Of a stretch of DNA of 64,000 nt, positions 13,127 to 24,225 are shown piece by piece; within the stretch, counting starts at the first letter, position 1; every line of letters starts with the position of its first letter. The DNA is from Ciona savignyi (lineage: Eukaryota > Chordata > Ascidiacea > Phlebobranchia > Cionidae). Position numbers and translations under genes: made by a program. A model generated the notes under the pieces. It was not told the origin of the DNA, searched no databases, and saw only the letters and a list, made by a program, of their open reading frames with translations. The stretch spans positions 318,975 to 382,974 of the forward strand of contig CH002814.1 of NCBI GenBank assembly GCA_000149265.1, in the 5' to 3' direction.

Positions 13127-13410
13127 CCGACCGGTTAGTCTGGCGATTTAGTGCAAAGCCTTTCAACCGAAAGGTTTCAGGTTCGAAACTAGTCGCTAGC
13201 TAGTTGGTTGTGTCCTTGGGCAAGGCACCTAACGGACATAGCTTGAACCCAGTAGATCAATAGATTCTACCAAATTTAAGGAATGTGTGAATCATATACA
13301 ACACACTGCAATAGCTGTGATATGATGATTGCTTGTGTGTTTACCCCCTTGGTTTTCCCATTGACGTGGATAAACATGAATATCCTATCTTATCCATCCT
13401 AGCTTCTAAA
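13127..13410 (+). repeat. SINE copy
   Basis: The head and body are present. The GGTAACCCGAC segment has been lost by an internal deletion. The tail is ATCCTATCTTATCC. Confidence 0.8.
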
Positions 13411-13542
13411 TTGTGTACTAATTCACCAGTGACAAGATTTAACATGTATATCTGTTCTACGTAGAACCCAATGATGTTGAAGTTAGAAACAGGCAGACCA
13501 TTTTAGCAGTTATTGTTTTGTGTATTGCTTGCCAAAGTAGGA

Positions 13543-13785
13543 TAGAATATGATTGGATATTCATGTTTAACCCCGTGAATGGGAAAACCAAGGAGGTTAA
13601 AACACGGGCAATCGTCAGATCACCTCGCGCCCATCGTCGGGTTACCGGAGCTATTGCAGTGTGATTGATGTGTATGGACACGTTCCTTCAATTTGGTAGA
13701 ACGCATTAATCTGCTGGGTTCAGGCAATGTCCGTTAAGTGTCTTGCCCCGGGACACAACCGACTAGCTATAGCGACCAAGTAGAT
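13543..13785 (-). repeat. SINE copy just upstream of MS4A-like gene 1
   Basis: The reverse-strand family body and tail are intact, but the head is cut short after GACTAGCTATAGCGACCA. It ends about 100 bases before the gene 1 start codon, so it may supply promoter or leader sequence. Confidence 0.8.
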
Positions 13786-13849
13786 TATAGTATTTCTAGT
13801 TAACTATTTTACGCCATGTCCACTTTTCGCCCAACTAGAAGTGAATAAC

Positions 13850-13860
13850 AACTTTACAGA
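13850..13860 (+). promoter_or_regulatory. Possible (trans-)splice acceptor before gene 1 start
   Basis: AACTTTACAG ends at 13859, 27 bases before the ATG. It could be the acceptor for a spliced leader or for a 5' untranslated intron. Transcript ends would decide. Confidence 0.35.
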
Positions 13861-13886
13861 TTGACTTATAGCAAAGACAATAAACC

Positions 13887-16800
13887 ATGGCAACGCTTGT
13901 TAGTTCTACTCCCGTGGTAATGACGGCTCCTGTTGCTCCTGCTACTAGCCCTGGTAACACGGCTTACTCGAAAGCCTTCCGTATTTTGGGGGTAAGTGTC
14001 TCGTTTTTTGTATTAAAATTTATTGCTGCACGACAACCTTCAATTAAAAAAACGATATCAACCTGTTTAGAGATTGAGATTGATAAATAAGCTGTACAGC
14101 ATCTGTGTAGTGATTTATAAATACTTAAGAAATGCGCTTTTGTTTATTTCCTAATGTTGTATGTCGTTTATTTGGTATCGTTGCCGTATTATCATTATAT
14201 GTTGTTCACCGGTACGGTTAATGCACATAAAAGTCCGCTAGTATAATAATAACAACATTCATCCTACGGGGGAGGTAAAATATACGGAAATAAGAATATG
14301 CCTACGTTTGGATGACTAATTATTATCTGCACAACGTACTGTGTCATTTCCGCCAAGGTGTACAGCAGTGGTTCCCAACCTTGAAAAGCTTACTGCACAC
14401 TTCCGAAAACGGTTGTAGTTTGCAGCGATTGGAACCCACAACAACTTTGTAAAAATGTATTGAGCAACACTGAAAATGCTCTTAGACGTCAAAACAAGAA
14501 ATAAATGCGGAACTGTATTTTGATGTTTACACTAATATGTAATTTCTGCAATAGCCTAGTTCACGCGCCTAATTAAATGGAATAACGGGTAGATGTGTTA
14601 CAAGATATTACCGTACACATGAGTAAAGTGCAATTTGTCAACAGTTTTTTTTACCGTCCTTTTTTGTCGATTCACTAGAAACTTATATTCCTTTACGGGT
14701 TACGCTTAGTTAGAGGTTGTACCTTGTATACTTCTCTATAGTATGCACACTACTTTAAACGTAAGTTCTCTTTTATTATCAAACGTTGACAATTGAAACA
14801 CAAAAATATCCCACTATTTTTTCTGACCTTACATTTAGCTGAAAATAGTTTAATAAATTAATAGAGACACGAGTGTAGACACTTTACATTTCATGGTTTA
14901 CGTAACCGAAACATATACCTATTTATATATACAAAAACGGTCCCAGTGACGAGCCCAGTTTGGGTTCGAAACTTTACTCGGTAAAATTAAAACAGTTTAG
15001 GAACCACTGCGTTATATGTAACGTCTATAATTACAACGTGTATTCCTATTACACACGAGGTCTTAGCGTTAGGTTAATATACGAGGTCTTTCGGTTTAGA
15101 CAATACTTAACTTTTTCCAAAGTAAATCGATTTGTTTTGCAGATGTTTCAAATCTTACTTGGGACGTTATCTATCGTCACTTGGTGTTACGCGCTGGCAT
15201 TTGCTCTTTCGAGCAAATATGTTGATGTTTTTGCTTTTATTTCTGCTGGAATCTGGTGTGGAATATTTGTGAGTATGCAATAACTGCTAAAGTACTAGAA
15301 AATACATTTATTTATTTAATTAGTCGACATGTCATAGGCATTAGTACTGTTTCATATAGAATTTCGAGTTTAAATTGGTCGAGCCAATCATTTGCCCCAA
15401 TCGAGCTTATAGTGAAACCCATTATGAATCAATCGAGCTTATAGTAGAACCCGTTAAGCCATTTGGTACATCGGCCTAGCTAAAAACACACCTGATCAAC
15501 AAACCCTCCAGTTTCTAAAAGGCAACCCTTCGGTTATAACTCGATACACTAACCCACCAAGCTATATCGGCGCTTTTTACTTGATGTAAACAATGTTTAT
15601 TAGAATGGTTTGATCTTTTCGCTTCAGGTGGTTGGATCGTCCGCTTTTAGCCAAACGATTTTTAAATCAAAATTAAACGCTAGTTAGTCGGTGAGGTAAA
15701 TAAATCAAAAACATTAAGGTACTTTAGTCTTATACAGTGCAATGTAATAGCTTAGGCAACCACAAAAGATTATTTGGTGATTTTGCCCTTTGATAGTGCC
15801 CTCTTTTCTTCTTTAAACATAAATTTTACAATCTTTAGTTCAAACTCTAAAATAATACTATCAAATTTCGATGTTTTCAGTTTTTAGTGGCGGGAATCTT
15901 GGCAATCGTGTCTTCTGTGGAACCAAACAATTGCAAAGTAAGTGTCTGTGAAGCCATGTTGCTGTATATACTATCCATCCATAATGTACATGATTAAAAA
16001 AATCTGAGATAGTGTTTACTTTATTTTGTTTCTTCTTTATTGCTGTTAATTGTTTGTAACAAAAACATATCTTCACACGATTTTAGGATAGGATAGGATA
16101 TTCATGTTTATCCCCGTGAATGGGAAAACCTAGGGGGTTATCAGACGGGCAATCGTCAGATCACCTCGCGCCCATCGTCGGGCTACCGGAGCTATTGCAG
16201 TGTGTTGTATATGATAGACACGTTCCTTCAATTTGGTAGAACCCAATAATCCTCTGGGTTCAGGCAATGTCCGTAAAGTGCCTTGCCCATGGACACAACC
16301 TACTAGCTAGCGACCAGTTTCGCACCTGCAACCTTTCGATTAAAAGGCGACGCACTTAACCGCTAGACCACCGGGCCGGACTTTACACTTAAACTTCGAA
16401 ATTTTCCCACAATCATTACATGAAAATCTTAACATGACCAAATTTACTTTTAGATTGTCTCTGGAATGGTGATGTCGATTTTTGCCGCCATATTCGCAGC
16501 TACGATGTTCGGAATAGAGATGACAGGGGCTTTAGTCACACCCGGTTATATCTACAACTTCTACCGTTACAGCAGCTACAGTAGTTATTCCTGTACCCCG
16601 TATTACCAGTCATCGTATTACCATGCCGGCACCTTTATTCCGAGTTGCCTTTCTCCCTACAGATTATCGCGTTATATATCGAGTGTCTACATTCCTTCCA
16701 AGTATATTTCGTGCTACACTCCATACAATGCTCTCAGTTTAGTAAGTATTCCAATATTTTGTTTGTTATCTTGACACCACGAAAGTTATTAAAGGGACTG

Positions 16801-18830
16801 TAACAAAAACCAGGCAAATCCTTACATTTATCATATATTTCCCCGGTAAGGAAGGTTGGTCAGAGCGTCGGTCGTCAGCCGAAAGATCGTGGGGTCGAAA
16901 GCGACCCCATTCTAGTCCTTTGAATTTCTTTAATAAGGCAATTATGCGACGTAGTCTGTACCAAGGTATTGTAGGAAATAATAAACAGAACAATACTACT
17001 AAAGTTCTTAATAGTATACATTTCATTTTAATAGCTTCGACCCTCTGGAAACTTGTTAATCTGACGATGCCTATATGATATCGCTCCGTACATTTTCGAA
17101 TCTTCTAAGAAAGAGATTTTTTTTCCCATTAGTTCAATAGAGTATATTTTCAAAATAAATAGGGTAGTAAAATTTGTGGTGTCGTCTAAACATTTTTAAC
17201 AAGTTTTTTTTACAGGTTTTAGCAATGTCATATTAATGTTTCACGATGTATTTTTCTCTTACAGTTTTCGAGAAATAATTCAAGTACAGGAATATCTACA
17301 CTTCATGGCTTCATGGCTTTCTTTGCATTTGCCGAACTTGTCATTGCTATCACCCATTCGGTGTATTGCTGCAAATACAAAAGCCTTACAAGCACAGTAA
17401 GCTAGAGCCTAAATAATAAATTCTTAAAACATTTTTCATAAGAACCAAATAAAAGGTAATAATCGTACCATTCAGTACAACTAACTGCACTTTACGAACA
17501 CCATATTATTAAGAATTTCTTATAATATCGAATTAAAGACTCTTTAACAACGTGTGTCTTTAAATACATTAGTAAAGAAATATATCACGCTGGAAAATCG
17601 TCAGATCACCCACCGTCAGCTTACCTAAGCTATTGCAGCGTTTTGTACGATTCTCAAGTTCCTTTAATTTAGCAGAACCTATTAATCCACTTAGTGTATG
17701 CAATGTCATTTAAGTGCCTTGTTTAACGACACAACCGACTAGCTGTTGACCAGTTTTAAACCCTCAAACCTTTGGTTGAACAGTGACGCGTTTATCCACC
17801 AGACTAATCATTCAGTTGTATTTTGGATGATGGTAATTTATACAGTGCATTGCCATATTAACCTGTAACACCAGACTCCAGCAACTACGGTGCAATACAC
17901 AACCACCTACCAACAACCAATCACTCAACAGATGCCAGTAACAAGCATAGGACAACCAGGTAAACTAAAATGGGATGGAAAAACGTAAGAGGCGTTAAAT
18001 CACACGTTTTACTGTCGCGTTACTGAATCTCTTTCATCGTATTTGATATCATAGCAGAATGCTACAGTTTTGGACCAGCTAATACTTTTATGAGTTCTAG
18101 CCAATTGCTCTTTCTTGTTGTATCCGATTTATATCTAATCAGTAAACTAAACCTTACTTGGAAACTCGTCAGATAACTTTAATTCACTGGGTTCAGGCAA
18201 TGTCCGCTATGATTCCTGACCACGGGCTCAACCGATTAGTTAGCGAATAGTTTCGAAGCTGCAAGCCTTCGGCTAAAAGGCGACACAGTAATCAACCAAG
18301 CTAATCGGTAGGATTTTTCTTGATGACGCTACATATTTTCAAATACAGGGATGGCAATTAACACGACATTCCCAGCAGTTCAAACAGTTCTGTATCAAAA
18401 CAACCAAACACCAATATACTCCAACCAAGCTAACATGATGGTAATAAAACTAGTTCAACTATATAGCGGGTTTGTTTCCTAAAATATATATTTTCGCTTT
18501 ATACGTACTGGAATACTTAATGGAAAAACATTTAAAAATATTTTGTAAAACGATAAAAACATTTTAGATGAGCCAACCTGCTACAAGTATGTCGTCACCC
18601 ATCACCATGGCACCAACTGGTATGTCATCGTCGGTCATGACGTCACCTACAGCCTTGACACTGCCCAGTTACACAGAGGTAGATTAATGATACGATATTC
18701 ATGTATTATATATATTGTGGTAAACGCAAAGGGATTATTGTTGCCTTGTTACTTATTGCATGCTAGCAATATTTAGAACTTTCAGTTTGTTAATTAAGTA
18801 CCGAACACTTTTCAGCTGAAGAATAAATGA
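13887..18830 (+). CDS. MS4A-like four-transmembrane protein, gene 1
   Basis: CD20-like tetraspanning membrane protein. Exons: 13887-13991, 15143-15268, 15881-15937, 16454-16741, 17265-17396, 17875-17959, 18349-18440, 18568-18678 and probably 18816-18830. Segment 1 starts QILLGTLSIVTWCYALAF; segment 2 spans the exon 2/3 join (GIWCGIF + FLVAGILAIVSS); segment 3 is SIFAAIFAATMFGIEMTGA; segment 4 is GFMAFFAFAELVIAI, followed by YCCKY. The segment 2-3 pattern resembles vertebrate MS4A proteins. The loop of about 75 residues after segment 3 is rich in Tyr, Ser and Cys. The tail ends LPSYTE, a variant of the paralogues' PPxY. Reading through the last donor gives VD-stop at 18687; splicing to 18816 gives LKNK-stop. 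The second fits the other copies. Length about 336 residues. It is the most diverged of the four complete copies. Function unknown; MS4A members elsewhere act in receptor complexes or ion flux. Confidence 0.85.
14366..15009. mobile_element. Possible hAT-type element in gene 1 intron 1
   Basis: The left end CAGTGGTTCCCAACCTT and the right end GGAACCACTG form a short inverted repeat of the hAT type. No matching 8-bp target duplication was seen, and a decayed tRNA-like repeat occupies 14890-14985. Weakly supported. Confidence 0.35.
14890..14985 (+). repeat. Second tRNA-like repeat family, partial
   Basis: CAAAAACGGTCCCAGTGACG followed by TGGGTTCGAAACTTTACTCGG matches the 3' half of the 42504-42624 copy. 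The head is eroded. Confidence 0.65.
16083..16382 (-). repeat. SINE, full length (gene 1 intron 3)
   Basis: Reverse strand: tail AGGATAGGATAGGATATTC, the complete body and a head ending CTAGACCACCGGGCCGGAC. It ends about 70 bases before the exon 4 acceptor. Confidence 0.88.
16842..16925 (+). repeat. tRNA-like sequence of a third type (gene 1 intron 4)
   Basis: GGTTGGTCAGAGCGTCGGTC followed by GTGGGGTCGAAAGCGACCCC looks like tRNA boxes A and B with a paired T arm. There is no proper acceptor stem or CCA-adjacent discriminator, and the sequence continues into AT-rich DNA, so it is more likely a SINE head than a working tRNA gene. Confidence 0.5.
17588..17815 (-). repeat. SINE, diverged (gene 1 intron 5)
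   Basis: The reverse-strand body and head are recognisable (TTAGCAGAACCTATTAATCC, CGACACAACCGACTAGCT). It ends about 60 bases before exon 6. Confidence 0.7.
18165..18310 (-). repeat. SINE head fragment (gene 1 intron 6)
   Basis: Reverse-strand GGGTTCAGGCAATGTCCG and the head are present; the 3' half is missing. It ends about 40 bases before exon 7. Confidence 0.7.
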
Positions 18831-19033
18831 GACCATATTTGATACGCTTACATCCAAGAGATTACATAGACATCATATATGTAATCGAAATAGGGGCTTT
18901 TACAGTCACAACTCTACAATTATTTCACAATCGTAATCTTCAAACACAACGCAGCGATTTTGTAGTGTGTATTATACGCTTTGCTTTTTTATGAGTTACA
19001 ATGGGAATAATTATTTATTTAACGATCCACCCA

Positions 19034-19880
19034 GGTAAGCCCAATGCCGGAGAGCAAGCAATATTGATGTATAATTCTCCGAATCTACAGAGTGATTTAA
19101 GATACACCACATGTTAATTATCATATGAATGACGTTTCGAGTTCTCTTAATTTGCTCTAAACACCATTCGACAGGCACCGTTTATATGATTTTTCGTGAT
19201 TTACTTTATTCACGATTTGATAAGAAACATATGATTGACATTTCTTTACTTACCCACACTGACATAATTTTACTTCNNNNNNNNNNNNNNNNNNNNNNNN
19301 NNNNNNNNNNNNNNNNNNNNNNNNNNNNNNNNNNNNNNNNNNNNNNNNNNNNNNNNNNNNNNNNNNNNNNNNNNNNAATCTTCCTTCATTATTCGTTAAC
19401 TTAGATTGCTCTTAATTCTGATTTGAAATATATTTTTGTAATAGCCAGCCAAGTTGTTGAGAGAGATTTTTATATGCAATAGTTTTTATAGTCGATGGTT
19501 CTTGTATATTATTCTGATTGCTCTTGTATGGTAATCTGACAAAAGTGATAATTATTTTCCCATTTACTGGAATACCCTTTTTTATCTGTTAAATCATTCA
19601 CATAGTTCCAATTAAATCAGTTGTATGTATTCTGTATATCCATAACTGTGATATCTACATTGAAAACAATATATGAACAATCCAATTTTTTACATTGTTT
19701 ATTTAGAATTATATTAAAATTATTGTTGATTACTTTATTTCTTCAAAAAAGTTCATTTTTTATATATCATTTTATCCATTAAAATATTTTAATGCATAGA
19801 AATTTGTAACTAGATATTGAATGCATAATATGTATATAACATCAATAAAACTTTGTACATAAAATTATTTTTTATCCGGC
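19034..19880. repeat. Non-coding tandem duplication, left copy
   Basis: Shared words with the right copy include CAATGCCGGA, ATGATGTATAATTC-type stretches, ACAGAGTGATTTA and CTTAATTCTGATTT, in the same order and with similar spacing. Diverged and gapped; interrupted by the 19277-19376 gap. Confidence 0.65.
19277..19376. other. Assembly gap (100 N)
   Basis: Exactly 100 undetermined bases, so probably of arbitrary length. It falls in the left copy of the local duplication. Confidence 0.99.
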
Positions 19881-20099
19881 TTAGCTTTCGAAACTATGAA
19901 GTGGTCGACATGAAGACGGGTTTGATATAATATAGAGATTGATATATATTGGTTACCTTTATCAGTGGGCCATATGTGAATAAAACAAAACATGAGTCCA
20001 TTTTCACTAGGACCCTTTCAAATCATTTAACTGACCATTTGTTTATTAATTACATTTTAACTACGGCCTTATTAATTAGGACTTATTGAAATAATACCA

Positions 20100-20400
20100 T
20101 TTCAACTAAATCCTTTTTAACTGATATCTTTTAAATGAGGTAGGTTATCTAAAATTGTTTCTGAGACCAGTTTAACTAAGATTTTTTAAATGAACATTTT
20201 AAACTAGTTTAAGTTTAATTAAAATCGTTTTAATAAGACGAGTTTAATTAAAAATATTTAAACAATAAAATTTAATTAAAATTATTTAAAAACAAAACAA
20301 AAAAAGTTTAATTAAAAACGCTTTAAAATAAAAAAAAGTTAATTAAAATCATTTAAAAAAGAAAGTTTAAAAATCGTTTTTAGAATTCCATTGATCTCAA
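20100..20400. repeat. AT-rich quasi-periodic block
   Basis: Repeats of GTTTAATTAAAA.CGTTTTAA-like words recur every 25-35 bases, on both sides of a region of related TTTAACTAAG words. Probably an expanded degenerate simple repeat. Confidence 0.6.
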
Positions 20401-20458
20401 TGAATTATATCATTTTTGTAAAATAAGAAAAACTCCAAATGAATCATGTCGTGTTCTA

Positions 20459-21330
20459 CCCAGACAAACTCAATGCCGGACAGCAAACAATAATGATGTA
20501 TAATTCTGTCAATGTCCGAATGTACAGAGTGATTTACGATCTACGCCACCTGTCAAGCAATATGTAAATGTAGGCCTATTTTTTACTATTGATTTGCTTT
20601 ACTATAAACACTATTTGACAAGCATTTTGCAAATGAAATATCTTTTTCTTTTGATTTGCTATTTACATCACCTGTCAAGCATTATGTAAATGACTTATAT
20701 TTTCTTAACCATATTGACGTAATTTCGCTTCTTTATAGTCAGTCATTTAGATTGTACTTAATTCTGATTTAAGAAATTATTTTTATAACAAGTTTGTTTC
20801 ATAATATATTGAGATGCAAATGGTTTTATATTCGTGTATATCATTTTAATTATTTTATTAGTGCATATCGGTTAAATCCAATGGATTAAAGGGTTCTAAT
20901 AACTTGAAGCAATTTTTGAATCATACACAGCACACTATATGTGCTCCGGTAACCCGTCGGTGGGCACAAGCTAATCTAATGATTGCCCATGTGCTAACAC
21001 TTCCACATTTTTTCGTTCACGGAAATAGCATATGTACACCTTATCCTATCTTTCAAATCATCAACATAGTTTTAATTAAATCAGTCTTAACTTTGCATAT
21101 GATCATTACTGTGACATATAGAAATCAATATATGGACAATCTTATTTGTTGCATTGTTTATTCAGAATCATATAAAAAATGTTCTATTTAAAATTAAAAC
21201 AAATCTTCACATATATGGCATTTTAACAATAATAAGAACCTGTATTGTGATATTACGAAAACGTTTACAACCAGATATTACAGCAAGCACCTGTACATTA
21301 TGATTGTTGACATTATTAAAACTTTGTAGA
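20459..21330. repeat. Non-coding tandem duplication, right copy
   Basis: Partner of 19034-19880, offset by about 1.43 kb. It carries a SINE fragment at 20870-21045 that is much weaker in the left copy. Confidence 0.65.
20870..21045 (+). repeat. SINE 3' half
   Basis: TTCTAATAACTTGAAGC, then GCTCCGGTAACCCGTCGGTG and the tail. The head is missing. Confidence 0.7.
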
Positions 21331-21757
21331 AATGAACTTAAATACTTTATTTGGAATTGCTAGTTCTCAATCCCCTGAAAGTATCGTCACCAAGACTGTT
21401 TTGATATAGAAATTGGGACATGTATTGACTGCGTTAACCATTAAGCCAAATGTGTTATTTACGCAACAACTTATTTGAAATTCTATCAACACATTCATAT
21501 GTTAAAGTTTTGATTTTGATTTCATCCCGGGGATTTGTCAATCCCAACCGCTCGGATACAAATGAGAACAATAAAGAATCTACATTTGGTCCACAACTTT
21601 AGAGACATTGTTCTAAAATCCAACTAATCAATAATTATTCCAAATCGCATTATTGTTGAAATTTTCCTGAGGTAGGCCTATGTTACATGTTGTATCGTTT
21701 TTCAGTTCTGATGATCCGAAAAATCACTGTCTAGGTACAAAAACAAATTGAACAATA

Positions 21758-23325
21758 ACTAGAGAGTGTCAACCACGTGTTTAACCACCACCATTTGTAA
21801 AACACATTTTGTATGCCATATATTCATGCTACAGGGTCCCTAACCACAATTTGTATTTTATACACTGAGTATGTAGTTTGTTTCTGTAAGCATAAACGCA
21901 TGGGTCCCATAGTTGTCCAACCAAACTTCTTTTCAATGTGTAGTTAAAAAAAGAGAAAACATCTTAATTTACGAACATTTTACCTTAAATGTTTTAAATT
22001 AAACCTTTTTAAACGCTGTAATGAAATAAAGGAAATTCCCCTCTAGGTTTAGTAGATGAGTTTCTGTTTTCACATATGTTGGCCATGTTATGTAACAATT
22101 CTTAAAGTTTTAATGTGATTTGTCGACTCATTGTTGTAGATGTCAGTGCGATATGGCATGCCTGTCACAATCATAATTCAGGAACATATCTTCGTTTTTA
22201 GGGCAATCACTCTAAGCAAATCTTTTCTTTCTTTTAATTGGCCTAAAGCAGGGGTGGGCAACATACGGCCCGCGGGCCGGGTCCGGCCCGTGAAGGGATT
22301 TTGACCGGCCCCCAGACTGTATCTAACAACAACCTGTAATGTGGCCCAGGTCCGGCCCGCTGTCTGTATCCAACTACACACTAATGCGGTCCGACGCATC
22401 ATTCCTAAAAGTTGCCTATCACTCTACTCTTACCGCACTGGTAATGCAAGCTGGTGAAATAAACAATTTCTTAGTGAACCAACAATTGTGTTAGCACACT
22501 TTTTAAACAAACAATATAAGGTCAAAACAGAGAGCGTTGCAAACATCACCCAATACTGGGTACTGCAGTATGTGTAACAACGTGATTGTTAGGGCTATTT
22601 TTTCTTATACCTTATATGTAAATTCTAAATACAAATGGATTTTATGAATTATTAAGGATTATTAACCATGGGATATCCTATAAAACGTAAATTAGAAAAA
22701 GAGTGTCAATTAAGCATTTAACAAAGATTGGATACCAAAAGTATTTTTCACAGGGTTGGCAAAAAAGCAGTATGTTTACTGTATTTTCAGAGTGTTTAGT
22801 TAGTAAAAGAGTACAACATTAGTCGTCATTATTTGACGAAACATGGAAACTATGGCAATAATGTAGTAAATAAATATGTGGTTAAGTTATTGAATATTAT
22901 TCATCTTATAATCCGGCCCACCAAGGATTTCATATTCCCACATCTGGCCCGCCGACTAGAGAAGTTGCCCACCCCTGGCCTAAAGTGTCTAATGGTCTAA
23001 CATTTAACCAAATCTGATCAAAATTAAAGCAGCCGTTCAAGCGCTATGGCCTAAAAAGCTAATTTTGTTTAAAAAAATGACCGTTTTGGTTTTTAACGTC
23101 CAAGGGGAATTCCCCTAAATTGATTACCCAAAATTTTGATTTCTGCATATCTAGGCCATGTTGTCTAGAAAATCACCAAGTTTCATTGCGATTCTATTAT
23201 TCCTTCTGGTAGATGTCGGGGCGCCATGCCATGCCTGTCAAGCGTTTGACGAAGAAAAAAAAAAGAAAAAAAACGGACAAAAACAATATGTGTCCCATTT
23301 TATCAAATGGGACCCATAATTAGGG
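21758..23325 (+). repeat. 335-bp-unit repeat family, copy 1
   Basis: Starts ACTAGAGAGTGTCAACCACG and ends with the hairpin GTCCCATTT-TATC-AAATGGGAC. Internal units contain GCAGCCGTTCAAGCGCTATG, ACCGTTTTGGTTTTTAACGT, the palindrome GGGGAATTCCCC (23104-23115) and CATATCTAGGCCATGTTGTC. A 729-bp hAT-like element plus its target duplication is nested inside. The transposon class is unknown; Helitron-like is possible because of the 3' hairpin but unproven. Confidence 0.75.
22249..22977. mobile_element. hAT-type non-autonomous element, intact ends
   Basis: The ends CAGGGGTGGGCAAC and GTTGCCCACCCCTG are perfect inverted repeats, flanked by an 8-bp duplication GCCTAAAG (22241-22248 and 22978-22985). 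There is no transposase frame in 729 bp. It is inserted within a 335-bp-unit repeat, so it is the younger of the two. Confidence 0.93.
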
Positions 23326-24225
23326 AAATTGAGACTTCTGTACCTTTAAAAAACACTCCTCTCTCATGTATAACATATACTCGTACTTAGTTCTCTCGTT
23401 ATATTGAATCCACCACACCATTTAAAGACTATTTATTGTTCTTTTTTCCCACTTTTGTTACTGGTTTATCAAGATATTTCTTCTTTTTTATAACCTGGGT
23501 TTTCTGCTAATGAATTTTTCGTTTACAATAATGTTTTCAGTATCGTTTAAATATAAAAAATAAACCATTTTTCATGTTCTCCCTATCTTTAAATGTTTGT
23601 GTTAAACAACGTTCTTTGGGGTAATATGGTTCCAATTTTACTGAATTCACAAATACAAAAGTTATCAGCTAATAAAATCTTGGTAAGAATTATCCTTAGC
23701 TTTACATTCACCATGCTTTTTAGTTAATTTCAAATAGCTCTGTAATAACACAGTGGATCAATAGGTTGAAAATGCTGCAATATACCCTCACACACTTGAC
23801 ATCACCTAAGAGACAAAATTTGATCACCAATAACCGAGCAAACAGTGTGAATATTCCTGAGCCAAGAACAGCTCCGGTAATGTAACAATGAAGTAATATG
23901 ATGGTCTTAACCCAGTGTATTAAACATTAAACTATCAAAGGAATGCGAGCGTGGGATTTTTATACAACACACTACAATAATTGGGTAACCTGTGGTAGGT
24001 ACAAGGTAATCTCACAATGTGTTTTACAGTTTTCAAGATAAAACACGAATATCTAATCAAGCACTTTAAAACAATTTTTACAAAATATTTGTATTAAAGA
24101 AACAGACAGCCAAGCACATTAGTCTATGAGTAATATGTGTTAACAACTACTGTATACGATTGTGGATTCTTACTTTCACAAAAAGGTAAACAATTCCTAA
24201 GGATTGTTGATTCCAACATTTCAAT

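Larger units (their letters stand above)
10167..13886. other. Intergenic: SLC22 to MS4A-like gene 1
   Basis: No coding exon was recognised. Small open frames at about 11679-12142 (-) and 12537-12860 (-) have no family resemblance and no codon support. The stretch contains several tRNA-like repeats (11086-11335), SINE copies (12150-12533, 13127-13410, 13543-13785) and otherwise AT-rich DNA. No clear AATAAA signal was seen close behind the SLC22 stop. Confidence 0.55.
18831..24225. other. Intergenic: gene 1 to dUTPase
   Basis: No coding exon was recognised. The contents are a 1.4-kb non-coding tandem duplication (about 19.03-19.88 and 20.46-21.33 kb), a 100-base gap (19277-19376), an AT-rich quasi-periodic block (20100-20400), a SINE fragment (20870-21045), the 335-bp-unit repeat with a nested hAT element (21758-23325) and a diverged SINE (about 23920-24060). 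Confidence 0.6.

Noticed and set aside
16842..16925. Functional tRNA gene
   Set aside because: Boxes A and B are visible but there is no paired acceptor stem or terminator run; better explained as a SINE head.
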